From Gigantopelta aegis (lineage: Eukaryota > Mollusca > Gastropoda > Neomphalida > Peltospiridae), in contig NC_054713.1 in the NCBI RefSeq assembly GCF_016097555.1, positions 558,001 to 622,000 on the forward strand: a stretch of DNA of 64,000 nt. The letters run 5' to 3'. The first letter of the stretch is position 1. Each line of letters starts with the position of its first letter. The position numbers were made by a program, and so were the translations under genes. This document shows positions 59,700-64,000 of the stretch, piece by piece. The notes beneath the pieces are model-generated. The model ran no database searches and had not been told where the DNA came from. It was given only the letters and a program-made list of their open reading frames with translations.

Positions 59700-61306
59700 C
59701 TGGTTGGAGGGCCCACTGACGGGCCTTGATATACCAGTCGTGTTGCACTGGTTGGAGGGCCCACTGACGGGCCTTGATATACCAGTCGTTGTGCACTGGT
59801 TGGTGGGCCCACAGACGGGCCTTGATATACCAGTCGTGGTGCACTGGTTGGAGGGCCCACTGACAGGGATTGATATACCAGTCGTGGTGCACTGGTTGGA
59901 GGGCCCACTGACGGGCCTTGATATACCAGTCGTGGTGCACTGGTTGGAGGGCCCACTGACAGGGATTGATATACCAGTCGTGGTGCACTGGTTGGAGAGC
60001 CCACTGACGGGCTTTGATATACCAGTCGTGGTGCACTGGTTGGAGGGCCCACAGACAGGGATTGATAAACCAGTCATGGTGCACTGGTTGGAGGGCCCAC
60101 AGACAGGGATTGATATACCAGTCGTGGTGCACTGGTTGGAGGGCCCACTGACGGGCCTTGATATACCAGTCGTGTTGCACTGGTTGGAGGGCCCACTGAC
60201 GGGCCTTGATATACCAGTCGTTGTGCACTGGTTGGTGGGCCCACAGACGGGCCTTGATATACCAGTCGTGGTGCACTGGTTGGAGGGCCCACTGACAGGG
60301 ATTGATATACCAGTCGTGGTGCACTGGTTGGAGGGCCCACTGACGGGCCTTGATATACCAGTCGTGGTGCACTGGTTGGAGGGCCCACTGACAGGGATTG
60401 ATATACCAGTCGTGGTGCACTGGTTGGAGGGCCCACTGACGGGCCTTGATATACCAGTCGTGGTGCACTGGTTGGAGGGCCCACAGACAGGGATTGATAA
60501 ACCAGTCATGGTGCACTGGTTGGAGGGCCCACAGACAGGGATTGATATACCAGTCGTGGTGCACTGGTTGGAGGGCCCACTGACGGGCCTTGATATACCA
60601 GTCGTGGTGCACTGGTTGGAGGGCCCACAGACAGGGATTGATAAACCAGTCATGGTGCACTGGTTGGAGGGCCCACAGACAGGGATTGATATACCAGTCG
60701 TGGTGCACTGGTTGGAGGGCCCACTGACGGGCCTTGATATACCAGTCGTGTTGCACTGGTTGGAGGGCCCACTGACGGGCCTTGATATACCAGTCGTTGT
60801 GCACTGGTTGGTGGGCCCACAGACGGGCCTTGATATACCAGTCATGGTGCACTGGTTGGAGGGCCCACTGACAGGGATTGATATACCAGTCGTGGTGCAC
60901 TGGTTGGAGGGCCCACTGACGGGCCTTGATATACCAGTCGTGGTGCACTGGTTGGAGGGCCCACTGACAGGGATTGATATACCAGTCGTGGTGCACTGGT
61001 TGGAGGGCCCACTGACGGGCCTTGATATACCAGTCGTGGTGCACTGGTTGGTGGGCCCACAGACGGGCCTTGATATACCAGTCATGGTGCACTGGTTGGA
61101 GGGCCCACTGACAGGGATTGATATACCAGTCGTGGTGCACTGGTTGGAGGGCCCACTGACGGGCCTTGATATACCAGTCGTGGTGCACTGGTTGGAGGGC
61201 CCACTGACAGGGATTGATATACCAGTCGTGGTGCACTGGTTGGAGGGCCCACTGACGGGCCTTGATATACCAGTCGTGGTGCACTGGTTGGAGGGCCCAC
61301 AGACAG
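59700..61306 (-). repeat. 48-bp minisatellite derived from a SINE fragment, about 33 units
   Basis: The unit 'gatataccagtcgtggtgca' plus 'ctggttggagggcccact' and gacgggcctt equals the reverse SINE body with a short deletion (compare 57805-57880). Variants repeat in blocks: the rare cgtgttgcac form is at about 59734, 60166 and 60742. Being 48 bp, it leaves several frames open over 500 codons on both strands. All are artefacts. Confidence 0.93.
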
Positions 61307-61326
61307 CAGGGGTTTCCCTAGAGCGA

Positions 61327-61415
61327 TAAGCCGACACGGCCCGTGCTCCCTTAGCCAGCCAAGTAAGCGCCTTCATGTCTGGTAAGCGCCTTAACTGCAG
61401 GACCGTGTCGGCTTA
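61327..61415. repeat. subterminal inverted repeat of the hAT element
   Basis: taagccgacacggcc (61327-61341) pairs with ggaccgtgtcggctta (61400-61415) with one mismatch. Between them lie two direct copies of gtaagcgcctt (about 61362 and 61382). Confidence 0.8.
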
Positions 61416-61789
61416 ATTTGTAACATGTATACAAAACAATGGAGCTGTGATCCGTAACGTCATTCACCACACATTATCACACTTCCATTTGGTATCTCTG
61501 CAATTCTTTAGATGTTCACTTTGAGGTCCATTGATCGCACCATTTTAATTGTCGGCGGGCTTGTGCTGGTCACGTGGTACAGGTGATCGGCTACTACTAA
61601 TCGGCCAGATAACTGCTTGTTGTAATAATGTCTGTATGCTTGGGAATTACGCATCAAGACAAATCAAAGAAAATACCTATTAATTGAATAAACATCTTTG
61701 AAGGTGAAATTCTTGAGTAAAACATGTCACCATTAATCCTGGTATATATTTACCATATCGAAACCGTAACTACGTTGTTATTTGCTAAA

Positions 61790-62036
61790 ATGAACGGTCA
61801 CGGATCGACCAAAAAAATTACTAATTTTTTTCAAACGCAAACAAGTATTTCCGCAGTTAGTCAGATTTTAAATGACGAGAATTCGACAAGAGCTGAGTCA
61901 ACATCTATTGCACAGAAAAGAAAATGCGAAGAGCCATCAGCTGCTACGGCAAAACGGCGAAAGTCAGGATATGATCCCGCTTGGAAAAAAGAATTTTATT
62001 GGATGAAACCACACACTGAAAATGATGATATTACAG
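61790..62036 (+). CDS. hAT transposase-like gene, exon 1
   Basis: Start chosen at the ATG at 61790 (MNGHGSTKKITNFFQTQTSI). An upstream in-frame ATG at 61724 would add 22 hydrophobic residues unlike the family. Encodes 82 codons plus one base, ending at acag|gttaaa. A basic cluster (KRKCEE...AKRRKSG) is a likely nuclear signal. The end, YDPAWKKEFYWMKPHTENDD, is the Trp-rich lead-in usual before the family's N-terminal zinc finger. The protein would bind transposon ends and catalyse cut-and-paste transposition, or act as a domesticated regulator. Confidence 0.8.
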
Positions 62037-62387
62037 GTTAAATATAATATATCTATTACATTTTTACTACAATTATTTCATTAGTTTATTAATTACAATT
62101 TTAACGCGTTTATCTTAAAACAGTGAGTCCATACGATTTTACAACAGAAACGAAAACCGATCAAATGTCCATAACTTTGACGAATAGTCTCACCGATGTT
62201 TTAATTACTAAAATTAATGACCGATGTCAGATTATAATGCTTCAGAAATACACCAGCATTTATCAATATATTAAAATATATTTTAATGAAAAACATGGAT
62301 ACAAGTGCAGTTTTTATTTATAATGTTAAACAGAAAGAAAATTACCGTTCTTACTTTGACCCACTTATCATACTAGCGATCATAAAG

Positions 62388-62519
62388 CGCGTAGGCTAGT
62401 TCTTTTATATTTAATATATTATTTATTATTATTATTGATCTTTTAATTTTAATAGCGCGTAGGCTAGTTCTTTTATTTTTAATTTATTATTTATTATTAT
62501 TATTGATGTTTTAATTATT
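62388..62519. repeat. about 65-bp direct duplication in intron 1
   Basis: gcgcgtaggctagttctttt followed by a TTATTATT tract occurs at about 62388 and again at 62456. Confidence 0.85.
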
Positions 62520-62635
62520 ATTTTTTTAACATTTTGGGTCTCATTGTAAATAACGATACATAGGCCTACAGGTTCTGAACTTCAGATTATGTTCTACGGC
62601 CAGATCAGTAATATTGTCATTTTATTTTTTAATAG

Positions 62636-63546
62636 GTATGTTCTGTAATATATGTCAGAAACATTCTACACGGCCAGTGAAAGCAGTTGTGGGAAAAAGT
62701 GTTTGGGTTGATGTACCTTGTGTTAATTTTGTGAGACAAAGCCTAGTGAGACATGTTAAAACAGAATCGCATAAAACTGCAGTGGAGCGTGAAACGGCTT
62801 TATCGCTTTCAAAAAAAGATGGAGGGATCATGCAAAATTTCAAAAATGTAGTTGGTGCACAGAAAAAGGCTTTTCTTGGATATTTGAAGAACATGTACTT
62901 TTTAATGAAAAGGGAAATTCCACACACTACAAATTTCATTCCATTAACAGAACACACCATGGAGATGGGATGTGAATACTTGAAAGACATTCAGATAGGA
63001 GGAAATGCAAAATACACAAGTATGCGCATTATTCAAGAGATGGTAGCTATTTTAGGCAGACAAGTACAACAAGAAGTCTTCGACGAAGTCAGACAGGCTA
63101 ATTATTTCTCTCTCATGTTGGATGAAACAACCGATGTATCAGTTAAGAAACAGTTAACAGTGTATGCTCGGTACATCAAGGATAAAACTCCAGTTACAAA
63201 ATTCCTTCAAATGATTGAAATGCCGGATGGTAAAGCGGAAACAATTTACGATAGAGTTACAAAGTTCTGTAATGAAATTGAGCTCAACTACAAAGACAAA
63301 CTTGTGGCTATAGGCAGTGACGGAGCTAGTGTTATGTTAGGTAAAAAAGGTGGTGTTGTTGCACTGTTTAAACGCGATATTCCATGGTTGATTTCCAATC
63401 ATTGTGTTGCCCATCGCCTAGCTTTAGCTGTGTCACAGAGTGCCAACAGAATTACCTACCTGAAGAACTTCAAAGCAACACTGTTACAGCTGTGGAAGTT
63501 CTACTCCAACTCGTCTGTGAGAATGGCAGGGCTCGAGGAGATACAG
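62636..63546 (+). CDS. hAT transposase-like gene, exon 2 (zinc finger and catalytic core)
   Basis: After the acceptor ttttttaatag, ends cag|gtatgt. Numbered from the 61790 start. Zinc finger C86-x2-C89 ... H122-x5-H128. The RNase H-like core has Asp245 in LDETTD, Asp311 in GSDGASVMLG and the hAT motif C339-x2-H342 in CVAHRLALA. These match hAT catalytic residues (first and second acidic residues and the C/DxxH motif). The frame is uninterrupted over 303 codons. Closest known type by my reading: ZNF862/C17orf113-like proteins. The third acidic residue and the C-terminal dimerisation domain would lie beyond the window. Confidence 0.88.
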
Positions 63547-63741
63547 GTATGTTAAACTTGTTAAATTTACACAATACAGTTTTCATTAAGTTTTTACTTC
63601 AAATAGTTAAACAGTCATACAAAAAAAAAGAAGACTACTACATTATATCAAGGTTTAATTTCATGTTAATCAATTCGTGAATCAATGATGCATAAAATAC
63701 ATAAACTGATTCGTATATTTTTGTCTTGATCTTATTTCCAG

Positions 63742-63867
63742 AAAGTACTGAATGACCCCCACCTGAGGCTTGTTCGAGCGATTGACACCCGTTGGCTGTC
63801 ACATGAAGCAGCTGTGAAAGCTCTTTTGCTTTGTCTGAAGTCAGTGTACACAAGTCTAGACAGAGAG
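63742..63867 (+). CDS. hAT transposase-like gene, exon 3
   Basis: A 126-bp exon between cttatttccag and gag|gtatta, phase 0 at both ends. Reads KVLNDPHLRLVRAIDTRWLS then HEAAVKALLLCLKSVYTSLD RE. The DTRWLSHE block is the conserved 'TRWLS' segment that follows the CxxH motif in ZNF862-type hAT proteins. Joining to exon 2 keeps the frame. Confidence 0.85.
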
Positions 63868-63983
63868 GTATTATATTTTATTACTTATTATATCAAAATA
63901 AGTAATGTTATAATGTATAGGTCTGTAAAAAAAAATAATCAGGATTTTTATGTATCACTAAATATGTTTTCTTATATATGTAG

Positions 63984-64000
63984 GCATCTGAGAGACATGA
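63984..64000 (+). CDS. hAT transposase-like gene, exon 4 start (cut by window end)
   Basis: After tatatgtag the sequence reads ASERH in the phase left by exon 3, giving LDREASERH across the junction, as in relatives. Only 17 bases are visible. Confidence 0.6.

Larger units (their letters stand above)
61307..64000 (+). mobile_element. hAT-type DNA transposon (ZNF862-like), 5' part
   Basis: Starts caggggtttccctagagc directly after the last minisatellite unit. The CAGGGG start is typical of hAT terminal repeats. A subterminal hairpin follows, then a transposase gene with introns running off the window. The right end and target duplication are outside, so completeness is unknown. It may instead be a host-recruited gene. 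Confidence 0.75.

Noticed and set aside
59668-61376. Open frames of 553, 565 and 529 codons on both strands as proteins
   Set aside because: All come from the 48-bp SINE-derived array. Several frames are open at once and the unit matches SINE sequence.

Overview
The window is animal nuclear DNA, almost certainly from a mollusc. Genes are split by GT-AG introns, intergenic DNA is AT-rich, and a dispersed tRNA-derived SINE recurs with the core 'gtgcatataaaagatccc' that I know from gastropod and bivalve genomes (species not determined). By my rough count about 40% of the window is tandem repeat. There are two confident genes and one possible gene end. A 200-base N gap (50202-50401) breaks the sequence inside a repeat array.

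Layout: 1-12.9 kb is dominated by a 114-bp satellite with an 8-unit higher-order pattern (1-3185), a 38-bp array, a 51-53-bp array and a 5.5-kb array of about 66 units of 83 bp (7383-12861). A short exon candidate (6710-6772) and a candidate last exon (16563-16686), both + strand, have matching splice phases and may be the end of a gene that starts left of the window. 13.1-13.3 kb holds a CRE/CCAAT/TATA cluster. 17-35 kb has no convincing gene. It holds small arrays, fossil SINEs and several MITE families, two of them flanked by TTAA.

The main gene lies on the - strand, 54412 to 36207: a C2H2 zinc-finger protein resembling the ZNF384/ZNF362/rotund/LIN-29 group. Four coding exons are visible (54084-54412, 42659-42835, 37763-37947, 36207-37232). 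The first two carry the same two-finger block, about 81% identical. The 5' exons are not identified.

The most unusual feature is that three of these four exons are followed, on their transcriptional downstream side, by a minisatellite built from the last part of that exon. Two of the arrays copy the exon end together with its 5' splice site, giving 12 in-frame donors in one intron and about 35 donor copies in another. The third overlaps the stop codon and runs into the 3' UTR.

58.2-61.3 kb holds two more arrays, the second made from a fragment of the SINE. From 61307 to the window end lies the 5' part of an intron-containing hAT-type transposase gene (ZNF862-like), with a CAGGGG-type terminus directly abutting the SINE-derived array.
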